Under the pieces are notes generated by a model, which searched no databases, was not told the DNA's origin, and saw only the letters and a list, made by a program, of their open reading frames with translations. From contig JAERTE010000138.1 in assembly GCA_016845145.1 (NCBI GenBank), positions 1 through 64,000 on the forward strand: a stretch of 64,000 nucleotides of DNA, in the 5' to 3' direction. This document shows, piece after piece, positions 1-9,571 of the stretch. Source of the DNA: Rhodospirillaceae bacterium (GTDB lineage Bacteria > Pseudomonadota > Alphaproteobacteria > Rhodospirillales > Casp-alpha2). Each line of letters opens with the position of its first letter. Position 1 is the stretch's first letter. The translations under genes were made by a program, and so were the position numbers.

Positions 1-39
1 GGGGGAGGGAACGCTGATGCAGCACCCCGCTCAAATCCC

Positions 40-60
40 CTCCCCCCTTGATGGGGGGAG
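40..60. repeat. GC-rich palindromic repeat unit downstream of carA
   Basis: A perfect 8-bp stem (CTCCCCCC at 40-47, GGGGGGAG at 53-60) encloses the loop TTGAT, and further G-runs follow to about 72. It lies just beyond the carA stop. There is no T-run on either strand, so it does not look like an ordinary intrinsic terminator. Extragenic palindromes of this C-run/G-run kind are often dispersed in alphaproteobacterial genomes; that this is one of them is inferred, since only one copy is visible here. Confidence 0.5.
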
Positions 61-108
61 GTTGGGAGGGGGGTGCGAACGGTGTCGATCATCAGACCAT
101 TCCCGAAA

Positions 109-1320
109 TCAATTTCTTCCCTCCATCAACCCAACAAACCGCTCAAACAAATAGTGACTGTCCTGCGGGCCGGGGGAGGCTTCGGGGTGGTATTGCACCG
201 AAAACACCGGCTTGCCTTCGACGCGGATGCCTTCGTTGGTGCCGTCGAACAGCGACACGTGGCTTTCGACCACACCCGTTGGCAACGAGTCGCGGTCGAC
301 GACGAAGCCGTGATTTTGGCTGGTGATTTCAACTTTGCCCGTGGCGAGATCTTTGACCGGCTGGTTGCCGCCGCGATGGCCCATGTGCATTTTGTGAGTG
401 GTGGCGCCGAGCGCGCGGCTGAGAATTTGATGGCCCAGGCAGATGCCGAACAGCGGCAGGCCTGACTCCAAAATCCCCTGCACCATCGGCACCGCGTATT
501 CGCCCGTGGCCGCCGGGTCGCCGGGGCCGTTGGACAGGAATACGCCATCGGGTTTGTGCGCGAGAATGTCCTCGGCGCTTGTATGGGCGGGTACCACGGT
601 GACCTTGCAGCCCGTCGAGGCCAGACAGCGCAGAATGTTGCGCTTGGCGCCGAAATCGACGGCAACGACGTGGTATTTGGGGTTGTCTTGCTTGCCGTAG
701 CCGGTTTCCAGATCCCATTCGGTCTCATCCCAGCTGTAGGCCTGGCGGCAGGTGACTTCCTTCGCCAGGTCCATGCCTTCGAGACCGGCAAAACCTTGCG
801 CCTTTTCACGCGCCGCTTCGATATCGGGCACGCCGCCGGGCGTATAGACCAATGTGCCGGACGGCGCGCCTGCGTCGCGGATCAGGCGTGTGAGCCTGCG
901 GGTGTCGACGCCGCTCACCGCCGGCAAGTTGTAAGACTTGAGCCAGGCGTCCAAATGCCCGGCCGCGCGCCAGTTGGCAGGCTCGGTGATGGACTCCCTT
1001 AAAATACAACCCCGGGAAGCCGGGGTTGAGGTCTCATTGTCTTCGGGGGTTGCCCCGACATTGCCGATGTGGGGGAAAGTGAAGGTGATCAACTGCCCCG
1101 CGTAACTGGGATCGGTCAGAATCTCCTGGTAGCCGGTGAGCGAGGTGTTGAAACAAACCTCGCCGACCGTCTCGCCGGGGGCACCGGCGCCCTGTCCCCA
1201 AAAGACCTCACCGGAGGCTAAAACCAAAGCGGCGTCGGCGTCGGCCGGGCGCGCGCCAGAAAAAACGCCCTCCTGAGGATTTCTCCCCTGGTCGGGCGTG
1301 GGTGTCTGCTCGTCGTTCAT
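109..1320 (-). CDS. carA: Carbamoyl-phosphate synthase small (glutaminase) subunit
   Basis: Glutamine amidotransferase subunit that releases ammonia from glutamine and passes it to CarB to make carbamoyl phosphate for arginine and pyrimidine synthesis. The 403-residue protein has the CarA N-terminal domain (about 30-180, with the CFNTSLTGYQEI stretch) and a class I amidotransferase domain (about 215-400). The nucleophile is Cys294 in GICLGHQ, and His378 and Glu380 (YHPE) complete the triad. Length is normal apart from about 25 extra N-terminal residues, so a start slightly downstream is possible. carB is not in the window. The gene diverges from yqeY across about 240 bp that should hold both promoters. 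Confidence 0.97.
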   Translation of the reverse strand: MNDEQTPTPDQGRNPQEGVFSGARPADADAALVLASGEVFWGQGAGAPGETVGEVCFNTSLTGYQEILTDPSYAGQLITFTFPHIGNVGATPEDNETSTPASRGCILRESITEPANWRAAGHLDAWLKSYNLPAVSGVDTRRLTRLIRDAGAPSGTLVYTPGGVPDIEAAREKAQGFAGLEGMDLAKEVTCRQAYSWDETEWDLETGYGKQDNPKYHVVAVDFGAKRNILRCLASTGCKVTVVPAHTSAEDILAHKPDGVFLSNGPGDPAATGEYAVPMVQGILESGLPLFGICLGHQILSRALGATTHKMHMGHRGGNQPVKDLATGKVEITSQNHGFVVDRDSLPTGVVESHVSLFDGTNEGIRVEGKPVFSVQYHPEASPGPQDSHYLFERFVGLMEGRN

Positions 1321-1559
1321 GGATGCGGAAAACCTTAAGCGTGATGTTGATTTCCGAGAGTTGCGGATGTCTAAGCCATCAAGGCCTTGGGGTCAAGACT
1401 CCAATGATTCTAATAAGTGTTTGTTTTCAATAGGTTAAAAACCACCCATTGGTTGCGCTGTTGAAAGGAATGGGCTAGTCTCCCGCTTTCCGGCGAATCG
1501 CCCCCATTTAACGAGCGGCGGCGCCAACCCAATTGGGAACTCAGTGGGGAGGAGCGACG

Positions 1560-2012
1560 ATGCGAACAGCGCTCAACGATGCCTTGAAATCCGCCATGAA
1601 GGAAAAAGACACGCTCGCTGTCTCGACCCTTCGCCTGATCCACGCCGCCCTTAAAGACCGTGACATTGCCGCACGAGGCAAAGGCAATAGCGACGGCATC
1701 GGCGACGATGAAATCCTGAGCCTGCTGCAATCGATGATCAAGCAACGCCGAGAGAGCATCGAAGCCTACAAAAAAGGCGGCCGCATGGAACTGGCGGAAC
1801 GCGAAGCCGGCGAGATTGCGGTGATCGAACGCTTCTTGCCGCAGCAGATGGCGGCGGAAGAAGTGGCCGAGGCTGTCAGTGGTGTTATTGCCGAATTGGA
1901 GGCGACGACACTAAAAGACATGGGCAAGGTCATGGGGGCGCTCAAGGAACGTTACCCGGGCAGTATGGATTTCGGTAAGGCCAGTGGCATGGTCAAAGAG
2001 AAACTGGGCTAG
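1560..2012 (+). CDS. yqeY: GatB/YqeY domain-containing protein
   Basis: A 150-residue protein that is all YqeY domain, the helical domain related to the C-terminal tRNA-binding tail of GatB (Glu/Asp-tRNA amidotransferase). Typical sequence is seen at the start (MRTALNDALKSAMKEKD) and in the ERFLPQQM segment near residue 100. The ATG at 1560 is chosen over one nine codons upstream because GGGGAGGAGC lies just before it. It is 121 bp upstream of dnaG in the same direction; a yqeY-dnaG-rpoD order is common in proteobacteria. The exact function of stand-alone YqeY proteins is not settled. Confidence 0.92.
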   Translation: MRTALNDALKSAMKEKDTLAVSTLRLIHAALKDRDIAARGKGNSDGIGDDEILSLLQSMIKQRRESIEAYKKGGRMELAEREAGEIAVIERFLPQQMAAEEVAEAVSGVIAELEATTLKDMGKVMGALKERYPGSMDFGKASGMVKEKLG

Positions 2013-2014
2013 GT

Positions 2015-2103
2015 TTTTCCACAGCCTTCTGTGAACATCCTGTGCGCAGGTTGTGGGCATTCACGAGAATTCCGTGCAATTGCATGTGCGTTTTTGCGCA
2101 CAT
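2015..2103 (+). promoter_or_regulatory. dnaG leader: DnaA-box-like 9-mer and hairpin
   Basis: The gap between yqeY and dnaG contains TTTTCCACA (2015-2023), one mismatch from the DnaA-box consensus TTATNCACA. It also contains a perfect 7-bp hairpin, ATGTGCG (2084-2090) with CGCACAT (2097-2103) and a six-base loop. No T-run follows the hairpin, so it may be a weak attenuator or simply leader structure. The role is inferred and uncertain. Confidence 0.3.
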
Positions 2104-2133
2104 ATAGCGGCGCTGGCGTGGTAAGACTGCGCC

Positions 2134-4023
2134 ATGGCCTTTTCCGATCAATTTCTTGAAGAGCTGCGCAGCCGCGCGGGCCTTGTCGATGTCATCGGCC
2201 GGCGCGTCAAACTGCAGCGCAAGGGCCGTGAGCACCAAGGCTTGTGCCCATTCCACAAGGAAAAGACGCCTTCGTTCACGGTCAACGAGGAAAAGGGCTT
2301 TTATCACTGCTTCGGCTGTCAGTCGCACGGCAGCGTGTTTGACTTCGTCATGGAGACGGAAGGCCTGAACTTCCCCGAAGCGGTGGAGAAACTGGCCGGT
2401 GAAGTGGGCATGGACGTGCCGCGCGACACGCCGGAAGAACGCGAGCGCCAGAAAAAACGCCAAACATTGCTGGAAGTCGTCGAACTGGCGGCGGATGAGT
2501 TCGAGCGCACGCTGCGCATGCCGGAAGGCCGGCCCGGGCTGGAATATCTGCAACAACGCGGCTTGAGCGACGAGACCATCAAACGCTTTCGACTGGGCTA
2601 TGCGCCGGAGGGCCGAAACCGCATGAAAACAGCCCTGGCGCGCGAAAACGTCGACGAAGATCTGATGATCGCCGCCGGCATGGTGATCAAACCTGACGAT
2701 TATGGCCGGGGGGATAGGGGCGGCCCGCCGCGCGATCCCTATGACCGCTTCCGGGGCCGGGTGATGTTTCCCATCCAAGACCGGCGCGGACGCATTATCG
2801 GGTTCGGCGGGCGCATCATCGGTAATGGCGAGCCGAAATACCTGAATTCACCGGAAACGCCGCTGTTCCAGAAGCGAAACACCTTGTATGGCCTGCATTT
2901 GGCCACGCCCTCGGCACGCAAGGACGAGACACTGATCGTCACCGAGGGCTATATGGATGTCATCGCGCTGGCGCAGGCCGGCTTCCCCGGTGCGGTGGCG
3001 CCGCTGGGCACGGCCTTGACGGAAGACCAAATCCAACTGCTGTGGAAGATCGTGCGCGAGCCGATTCTGTGTTTTGACGGCGACGCGGCGGGCGGGCGCG
3101 CCGCCGCCAAGGCCGCCGAACGCGCGCTGCCGCACCTGAAACCCGGCTATGGGCTCAGGTTCGCAACGTTGCCGGAAGGCCAAGACCCCGATGACCTGGT
3201 CAAATCCGGCGGCACCAATGCCATGCAAACCGTGCTGGACGAGGCGCAGCCGCTTTCAGAGGTGTTGTGGCAACTGGAGAGCGGCGGACGCATGCCATCG
3301 GCGCCGGAAGCGCGCGCCGGGCTCGAAGCGCGCCTCAAGGATCAAACCCGGCGTATCCAGGACGGCACCGTGCGGGCGCATTTCTCGCGCCTTTTCGGCG
3401 AGCGCCTTTGGCCTAATGGCACCGGTGGCGGCAGCTGGTCGGGGAACCGGGGTGGAAACCGCGGTGGAAACCGGGGCGGCAGTTGGCGCAACAACCAGAC
3501 GAATGCGCCCAATGTACATATTTCGGGCGATCAGGCGCGCCGTCACCTAGATGCTGTGGAGATCCGCAAGACGGCATTATTGGCGGCCATGATCAATCAT
3601 CCCGACTACTTTGACGAAATGGCCGAAGCCCTTGGAACCATAGAGTTTTCCGCTGTAGAGCTTGACAATCTCCGCCAACAGGTTTTAAACACGCTGGCTG
3701 AGAACCCAGGGCTTGATTCGGCCGGCTTGATTACCCACCTTAACCAGAGTGGATATGCGGTTATTCTGGATCGCATCTTGAGTCCGGACGATAACGGTCA
3801 CATGTTTTTTGCGCGGCCGGATGCAGAACGCGATTTGGTTCTCTCCGGTTGGAGGGAATCGTGGCGGATTATCCGCAGTGAAGAATTGGTTCTAGAGATC
3901 GAGGAAGCAAAGCGCGTCAGCCGGGAAAACCCTTCGGAAGAAGCCTCCCGGCATCTACGTATGCTGATGCAACACAAACTGGCCCTCATGGCCGAAGACG
4001 ACGATGCCCAAACGGGGACTTAG
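2134..4023 (+). CDS. dnaG: DNA primase
   Basis: Synthesises RNA primers at the replication fork together with DnaB helicase. The 629-residue protein shows the CHC2 zinc ribbon (Cys38, His41, Cys59, Cys62), the catalytic core, and a TOPRIM domain with Glu271 (VTEGYMDV) and Asp315/Asp317 (FDGDAAG). A C-terminal helicase-interaction region runs from about 465 to 629. Between core and C-terminal domain is an unusual Gly/Asn/Arg-rich linker (430-454) encoded by short tandem DNA repeats. The gene lies 94 bp upstream of rpoD, as in macromolecular-synthesis operons. No rpsU precedes it; yqeY occupies that position. Confidence 0.97.
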   Translation: MAFSDQFLEELRSRAGLVDVIGRRVKLQRKGREHQGLCPFHKEKTPSFTVNEEKGFYHCFGCQSHGSVFDFVMETEGLNFPEAVEKLAGEVGMDVPRDTPEERERQKKRQTLLEVVELAADEFERTLRMPEGRPGLEYLQQRGLSDETIKRFRLGYAPEGRNRMKTALARENVDEDLMIAAGMVIKPDDYGRGDRGGPPRDPYDRFRGRVMFPIQDRRGRIIGFGGRIIGNGEPKYLNSPETPLFQKRNTLYGLHLATPSARKDETLIVTEGYMDVIALAQAGFPGAVAPLGTALTEDQIQLLWKIVREPILCFDGDAAGGRAAAKAAERALPHLKPGYGLRFATLPEGQDPDDLVKSGGTNAMQTVLDEAQPLSEVLWQLESGGRMPSAPEARAGLEARLKDQTRRIQDGTVRAHFSRLFGERLWPNGTGGGSWSGNRGGNRGGNRGGSWRNNQTNAPNVHISGDQARRHLDAVEIRKTALLAAMINHPDYFDEMAEALGTIEFSAVELDNLRQQVLNTLAENPGLDSAGLITHLNQSGYAVILDRILSPDDNGHMFFARPDAERDLVLSGWRESWRIIRSEELVLEIEEAKRVSRENPSEEASRHLRMLMQHKLALMAEDDDAQTGT

Positions 4024-4117
4024 GTTCGGGAACTGGGGTTTGGGAACGTAGATTCAGTGACGTGGATTTTGGCACCTAACATATCCAAACGGATGCCTTT
4101 GACTAGGGATTGATACA

Positions 4118-6160
4118 TTGGCAAAAGCACAAGCAACGGCACAGGCACAAACCGGTCAGGAAGAAGGCGGCGACGCCCCTCTGATCGACACGCTGGGCGC
4201 GGCGGTCAAGAAAATGATCGCCAAAGGCAAGGAACAGGGCTTCGTCACCTATGACGATCTGAACACCGCCCTGCCGCCGGATCAGGTTTCCTCCGAGCAA
4301 ATCGAAGACACCATGTCCCAGCTCTCCGAGATGGGGATCAACGTGGTCGAAAACGAAGAGGCTGAAGACGCCGCCGCATCGACCGAGGTTGCCGAAGCGG
4401 AGCCCGCCAAAGCATCGGGGAATGTCGACGAGTCGGATCTTGGCCGCACGGATGACCCGGTGCGCATGTATCTGCGTGAGATGGGCTCGGTCGAGTTGCT
4501 GTCGCGCGAAGGCGAGATCGCCATCGCCAAGCGTATCGAGGCCGGCCGTGAAATGATGATCGGCGGCATCTGCGAGAGCCCGCTGACCATCCGCGCCATC
4601 GTGCAATGGCACGACGCGCTGATTAACGAAGAAATTCTGCTACGCGATATCATCGATCTGGAAGCCACTCATGGCGGCGGCCCCGGCCAAGCCAACATGA
4701 ACGAGAACGGTGAAGAAGGTGAAAATGGTGAGGGCGGCGAAGGCGAAAATGCCGAGGGTGCAAACGCCCAACCGGCAAAGGCCGCGCCTGAGGCCAAAAC
4801 CGATGCCGAGCCGAAGAAAGCCGATGGCGACGCCGAAGGAGGCGAAAGCACCGAAGGTGACAGCGACGACGACGACGATGACGACGCCGAAGCCAACCTG
4901 TCGCTGGCCGCGCTTGAGGCGAAACTGAAGCCTGAAGTGATCGAGAACTTCGAGCAGATCAACAAAACCTACAAGAAGCTGCACAAGCTGCAATTGACCC
5001 GCCTGGAAGCCATGCAGAGCGGCGGGGAAATCAAGCCCGCGCAGGAAAAACGCTACAACAAGCTGCGCCACGAGTTGATCGATCTGATGGACAAGGTGCA
5101 CCTGAACAACCTGCGCATCGAACAGCTGGTCGAACAGCTTTACGATCTCAACCGGTTGTTGCTGGGCCTGGAGGGTAAACTGTTGCGCATGGCCACGGGT
5201 TCCAGGGTCAAGCATGAGGATTTCCTCGATGAATACCGCGGCCACGAGCTTGATCCCGGCTGGATCAGGCGTGTCGGCAAAAAGACCAAAGCCTGGGAAC
5301 GCTTTTCGACCCGCTACAAGGACGACATCAAGAAAACCCGGACCTCCATCGGCGACGTCTCGCAAGAAGCCGGACTGCCGATCACCGAATTCCGGCGCAT
5401 CGTCGGCACCGTGCAAAAAGGCGAGCGCGAGGCCACCAAGGCGAAGAAGGAAATGATCGAGGCCAACCTCAGGCTGGTTATCTCGATCGCCAAAAAGTAC
5501 ACCAACCGCGGCCTGCAGTTCCTGGACCTGATCCAGGAAGGCAACATCGGACTGATGAAGGCGGTGGACAAATTCGAATACCGGCGCGGCTACAAGTTCT
5601 CGACCTATGCCACATGGTGGATCAGGCAGGCCATTACGCGTTCTATCGCCGACCAGGCCCGCACCATTCGTATCCCCGTGCACATGATCGAGACCATCAA
5701 CAAACTGGTCCGCACGTCGCGCCAGATGCTGCATGAGATCGGCCGCGAACCGACACCGGAAGAGCTCTCCAACAAGCTTTCCATGCCCTTGGACAAAGTG
5801 CGCAAGGTGCTGAAGATCGCCAAGGAGCCGATCTCGCTCGAAACCCCCATCGGCGACGAAGAAGACAGCCATCTCGGTGATTTCATTGAAGACAAGAACG
5901 CGGTGCAGCCCTTGGACGCCGCTATTCAGGCCAATTTGCGCGAAACCACGACCCGCGTGCTGGCCTCGTTGACGGCGCGTGAAGAGCGCGTTTTGCGTAT
6001 GCGGTTCGGCATCGGGATGAATACGGATCACACGCTGGAAGAAGTCGGCCAGCAGTTCTCGGTCACGCGCGAACGCATTCGCCAGATCGAAGCCAAGGCG
6101 CTCAGAAAGCTGAAACACCCGAGCCGGTCTCGGAAATTGCGCAGTTTCCTGAACTATTAG
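4118..6160 (+). CDS. rpoD: RNA polymerase primary sigma factor sigma-70
   Basis: Housekeeping sigma factor that directs RNA polymerase to -35/-10 promoters. The 680-residue protein starts at TTG. Region 1.1 is N-terminal, region 1.2 is around [11 protein letters not shown], regions 2-3 include the [28 protein letters not shown] type block, and region 4.2 ends with the helix-turn-helix [18 protein letters not shown]. The non-conserved region after 1.2 holds an acidic, Gly/Glu/Ala-rich insert (about 186-260) that includes a run of seven aspartates. Such inserts are a known variable part of proteobacterial RpoD. It forms the last gene of the yqeY-dnaG-rpoD group. Confidence 0.97.
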   Translation: MAKAQATAQAQTGQEEGGDAPLIDTLGAAVKKMIAKGKEQGFVTYDDLNTALPPDQVSSEQIEDTMSQLSEMGINVVENEEAEDAAASTEVAEAEPAKASGNVDESDLGRTDDPVRMYLREMGSVELLSREGEIAIAKRIEAGREMMIGGICESPLTIRAIVQWHDALINEEILLRDIIDLEATHGGGPGQANMNENGEEGENGEGGEGENAEGANAQPAKAAPEAKTDAEPKKADGDAEGGESTEGDSDDDDDDDAEANLSLAALEAKLKPEVIENFEQINKTYKKLHKLQLTRLEAMQSGGEIKPAQEKRYNKLRHELIDLMDKVHLNNLRIEQLVEQLYDLNRLLLGLEGKLLRMATGSRVKHEDFLDEYRGHELDPGWIRRVGKKTKAWERFSTRYKDDIKKTRTSIGDVSQEAGLPITEFRRIVGTVQKGEREATKAKKEMIEANLRLVISIAKKYTNRGLQFLDLIQEGNIGLMKAVDKFEYRRGYKFSTYATWWIRQAITRSIADQARTIRIPVHMIETINKLVRTSRQMLHEIGREPTPEELSNKLSMPLDKVRKVLKIAKEPISLETPIGDEEDSHLGDFIEDKNAVQPLDAAIQANLRETTTRVLASLTAREERVLRMRFGIGMNTDHTLEEVGQQFSVTRERIRQIEAKALRKLKHPSRSRKLRSFLNY

Positions 6161-6263
6161 GAACACGCGTTACAATATTTCCATTGGTCCTCCCCGTTCT
6201 GGCCGTTAACATGGCCAAAATGATAAAAACATGCTTGCGGGCCGATTGGGGGACAGACTGGCT

Positions 6264-7434
6264 ATGACGCCGCAAAACGACGTCAGGAAGTTTTCTATTA
6301 TTTTCATCCTGTGCCTGGCCGTCATCGGCGCGCTGGTGATTGCAGGGTATTTGATCGCTGATCGAATCATCGTATCGGGCGGCATATCCACAAAAGTGGC
6401 ACGGCTGGGAGAGCAGCAGCGCCGTCGGTTATGCCCACGGCAATGATACCAATGCCCGCACGCAAGCCCAAGATGCCATGAAGGCGCTGAAATCGGCGCA
6501 CGAAGCCCTCACACAAGGTGATCCCGAGAACGGTATTCCCGAGCCCACTTCACCGAATATCGACACGATAAATTTCGATGCGCCGTTTTTCTTGGATGAA
6601 AAACTGCGCCGTTTTTTTTACGCCGCCAACGAAATCGTCACCCGTCCTTGGTCCGAAGATTTGGCCAGAGCGCGCTATCTGAAAGAACTGTACGGGGATG
6701 CCGGCAAGGACGTTGTCGCCGGTCTCGAAGCCCTGGCGATGCAATATGAGAGCGAACACGCGGCACACGTCGAGATGATGCGCACCGCGGTGGCTGCCAT
6801 TGCCGGGTCGATCTTGGTTGTTCTGTTGGTCATTGGCGGCGTGATCTTTCTTCCCATGCTGCGCCGCATGTCCCGTCAAACACAGGAATTGATCGATCTG
6901 GCAAGAACCGATCCCCTAACCGGATGCCACAACCGCCGCAGCTTTTTGAGTCTCGGCGAAGCGGAAATGGACCGCTTCCGCCGATACGAGGGCGACCTCA
7001 GCGTCATCATGCTCGATATCGACAAGTTCAAGGCCGTCAACGACACCTATGGCCACGGCGTCGGCGACGAGGTGATTCGCGCCCTCGCCCGCACGTGCCT
7101 CGAAAATTTACGCAAATCGGATATTCTGGGCCGGCTGGGCGGCGAGGAATTTGCCGTTGTGTTACCCGAGACACCCATCGAGAAAGCAATGCTGGTGGCC
7201 GAGAAAGTCCGCATCGCGCTTTGCGAAACTGCCGTTGCCCATCCGTCCGGCGTGTTGCATTTCACGTCGAGTTTCGGTGTCGCCACGGCGCTCAAGGATG
7301 ACGAAGACATCTTGAGTGCGCTCAATCGATCCGATGAAAATCTTTATGCGGCGAAGGAATCGGGCCGCAACCGCGTGATCGGCCCCGACGGCGCGACCCC
7401 CGACGGCACCACCGTGACGCTGCCTTCACCGTAA
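6264..7434 (+). pseudogene. Membrane-anchored diguanylate cyclase (GGDEF), interrupted by frameshift/deletion
   Basis: Two reading frames join into one protein. The first (6264-6446) gives a transmembrane helix (FSIIFILCLAVIGALVIAG) and then STKVARLGEQQR, the usual lead-in to the PilJ-type sensor motif QRMLSQRI, before running off into RRLCPRQ and a stop. The second frame (readable from about 6421, first ATG at 6478) continues with YAHGNDTNARTQAQDAM, a second helix (about 6790-6850) and a complete GGDEF domain. Active site GGEEF is at 7138-7152 and the inhibitory RxxD (RKSD) lies five residues before it. About ten codons of the sensor motif seem to be missing near 6412-6422. The GGDEF half could still be made from the internal ATG, but without its first anchor. 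A sequencing error alone would not explain the missing residues. Confidence 0.75.
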
Positions 7435-7464
7435 CTCTTACCTTTCACAACCGGAGAGCCGCCC

Positions 7465-8175
7465 ATGATCAGTCCGGACACGTTGAAACGAGACATCACG
7501 TGGCTGGTGTTCGACCAGTACGGCACCGTGGTCGATATGCAGGGTGGATTGGTCGAGGCCGTCAGCCCGTTCCTCATTGAAAAAGGCTGGACCGGCAAGC
7601 CCAACAGCTTCGTCACTTGGTGGCGGCGGACCCATTTTGAGAACTCGATGATCGACGCGCTTATGGATCAGGGGCACACGCCATACCGCACGATCGGCCA
7701 CCGCGCCGTTGAGCACGTCATGAACAGAGCCGGCATTGCGCATACCCAAGACGAGGTGCGCTGGCTGGTCAGCCAAATCGAAAAGCTGAAACCCTTCCCG
7801 GACGTCATCGAAGCGCTGCAACGCTTGCGCGACAGCGGCTACAGGTTGGCCATTCTTTCCAACGGCGACCGCGACATGTTGGAGGCCGCCAAGCCGCACA
7901 TCGGCTTCGCCATGGATGAGACCATTTCCGTGCAGGAAGCGGGTTACTTCAAGCCGCACTGGAAAACCTATGCGGCGGCGGAAGACATCATCGGCGCGGA
8001 ACGCCAAAACATCCTTTTTGTCGCCAACCACGAATTCGATTGCGTCGGCGCCAAAACCTTCGGCATGCGAGCCGCCTTCATCGACCGCCGCAAACGCCCG
8101 TTTGGCGGCTGGCCCGCACAACCGGATATGATTGTCGCCGATTTCAAGGAGCTGGCGGCAAGCCTGACCGCCTAG
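7465..8175 (+). CDS. HAD-superfamily hydrolase, 2-haloacid dehalogenase type II-like
   Basis: A 236-residue HAD hydrolase with motif I VFDQYGTVVD (nucleophilic Asp), motif II ILSNGDRDM, a motif III lysine in AGYFKPHWKTY, and motif IV VANHEFDCVGAKTFG. The alpha-helical cap falls between motifs I and II, as in (S)-2-haloacid dehalogenases, which hydrolyse 2-chloro- or 2-bromo-acids to hydroxy acids. Several dehalogenase pocket residues differ (for example the SSN of motif IV is VAN-H here), so it may be a phosphatase or act on another substrate. A GGAGAG site precedes the ATG. It stands alone, 645 bp from the next gene, which is a second HAD protein on the other strand. Confidence 0.8.
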   Translation: MISPDTLKRDITWLVFDQYGTVVDMQGGLVEAVSPFLIEKGWTGKPNSFVTWWRRTHFENSMIDALMDQGHTPYRTIGHRAVEHVMNRAGIAHTQDEVRWLVSQIEKLKPFPDVIEALQRLRDSGYRLAILSNGDRDMLEAAKPHIGFAMDETISVQEAGYFKPHWKTYAAAEDIIGAERQNILFVANHEFDCVGAKTFGMRAAFIDRRKRPFGGWPAQPDMIVADFKELAASLTA

Positions 8176-8819
8176 CCCTGCGGGAGATCAAACACAAAAG
8201 CCGGAAATTGATGTCATTTACATCCGCTGGCAACGGCGCCGATACCGTGTTGAAAACCCCAAACGCCGCGAACCGGACCTAAGCTAAGTCGCGTTTGATC
8301 TGGTTTCAGAACATATGCGAACGTTGTTGGAGCTTTCCGGGAATAGCGATTTGCGGCCAAACCCTCCAACCTCGCCATGGGCGGGCGTGACCCGGCCATC
8401 CACGTCTATCTTTGAGCCGCGCAGAAGACGTGGGTACGGTCCTCCGGTGAATAACCTCCCTTAATCGCTCCACCGGAGCTTTTAAGGAAGAGTATTCGAG
8501 CCCGTGCATAACGACTGATTCTGCCTTAGGTGCGGACGAAGATTGGCTATCGGTTTATGGGTTGCAAATTGCCATTTACGGAAGTCGGTGGTCTTAATGT
8601 CAAATTTCCGCTGCTGGAGGCATAAGCGGAACTGACTTTCCCAAGTTTGGAACGGGCACTGTTGACCCTTTTCAGCCTTAGGCTCATTTGTGCTCGGCTT
8701 CCGGACATTCGCGAAATCACGTCAATCTTGCCGGAATGTCTTTAATGGCGAGCCGAGGGGCAAAGTCAAAGAACTCGTCGATTGGCTGTACTTAAGCTCG
8801 GGCGACAGAGAGTAACCTA
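8176..8819. other. Intergenic region without recognisable gene; one long-range hairpin
   Basis: This 644-bp gap lies between two convergent HAD genes. No ORF in it has both a plausible ribosome site and protein-like composition. An 8-bp inverted repeat, CTCCGGTG (8442-8449) and CACCGGAG (8471-8478), encloses 21 bases. Nothing else stands out; it may hold decayed sequence. Confidence 0.5.
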
Positions 8820-9500
8820 TTATTCCGCAGCCAGGATATCCGCCAGTTCCTGCAGGTTCTTGGTCGTATAGGTTGGCTCGATGCCGATCCGGAGTTTCGG
8901 CTGGCGGGCGCGGTTGGTCCAGGCCACGCGCAAGCCTTGCCGAACGGCGCCGAAGGCTTCCCACTGATGGCCGGTCACCCAGAGGATTTCGTCCTTCGGG
9001 CATCCTGCGCGCTCCATGCCGATCTGATAGACCTTGGGCGACGGCTTGAACGCATGCATTTCCTCGCCAGAACTGATGATCTCGTCGATATACTCATAAG
9101 TGCCGGCGAACTTGGAGTGATCCTCGATCATCTTCTTGGTTGGGTTCGCGACGATCTTGATTACCCAACCCTGGCCCTTCAAATCCTTCAGCGCACCGAT
9201 TACATCGGGGTAGGCGCGCAGCTTGTGATACTGCTCGTTTATCTCTGTGATTTCGGCGTCGCTTAGTTTCACGTTGTGGAAATCCAAGGCCCAGCGGAGA
9301 CAGGCCTCATTGAGGCCGGGGTGCGGTACGAAATTATCGCTGAGCGTCAGATGAAACATCGCCCATTTGTGCTGGAATCGCCAATCTTGCGCGACTTTCT
9401 GGGCGGTGTGCGACTCATAGACATACTGCTCGATCACATCCGCGATCGAATAATTGTCGACCAAGGTTCCCCAGGTGTCGAAAAGCATCGTTTTTGTCAT
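8820..9500 (-). CDS. HAD-superfamily hydrolase, haloacid dehalogenase-like, variant active site
   Basis: A 226-residue HAD protein. The ATG at 9500 directly follows GGGAGGAAAC, and an in-frame upstream ATG has no such site. Motif I is LFDTWGTLVD and the motif III lysine is in HAFKPSPK. Motif II reads IVANPTKK, with Ala where Ser/Thr normally sits, and motif IV is TGHQWEAFGAVRQGLRVAW, with His and Glu replacing the Asn/Asp of type II haloacid dehalogenases. It is therefore unlikely to be a standard haloacid dehalogenase. A palindrome shared with the SDR/TAXI promoter lies about 80 bp upstream, linking it to the neighbouring Crp/Fnr-amidase-transporter set. Confidence 0.78.
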   Translation of the reverse strand: MTKTMLFDTWGTLVDNYSIADVIEQYVYESHTAQKVAQDWRFQHKWAMFHLTLSDNFVPHPGLNEACLRWALDFHNVKLSDAEITEINEQYHKLRAYPDVIGALKDLKGQGWVIKIVANPTKKMIEDHSKFAGTYEYIDEIISSGEEMHAFKPSPKVYQIGMERAGCPKDEILWVTGHQWEAFGAVRQGLRVAWTNRARQPKLRIGIEPTYTTKNLQELADILAAE

Positions 9501-9571
9501 GTTTCCTCCCATCGTGTTAGCGCTGGCGCAAACCAGGAGGCCCAATTATGAGGGATCGGCAGCGCCTGCAC

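Noticed and set aside
4640-6166. A 508-codon open frame on the minus strand opposite rpoD
   Set aside because: The codon bias of a GC-rich gene keeps the antisense frame open; rpoD is certain and the antisense product has no family resemblance.
8213-8282. Short ORF after the first HAD gene (23 residues)
   Set aside because: No convincing ribosome site, no neighbours, and composition is not protein-like.
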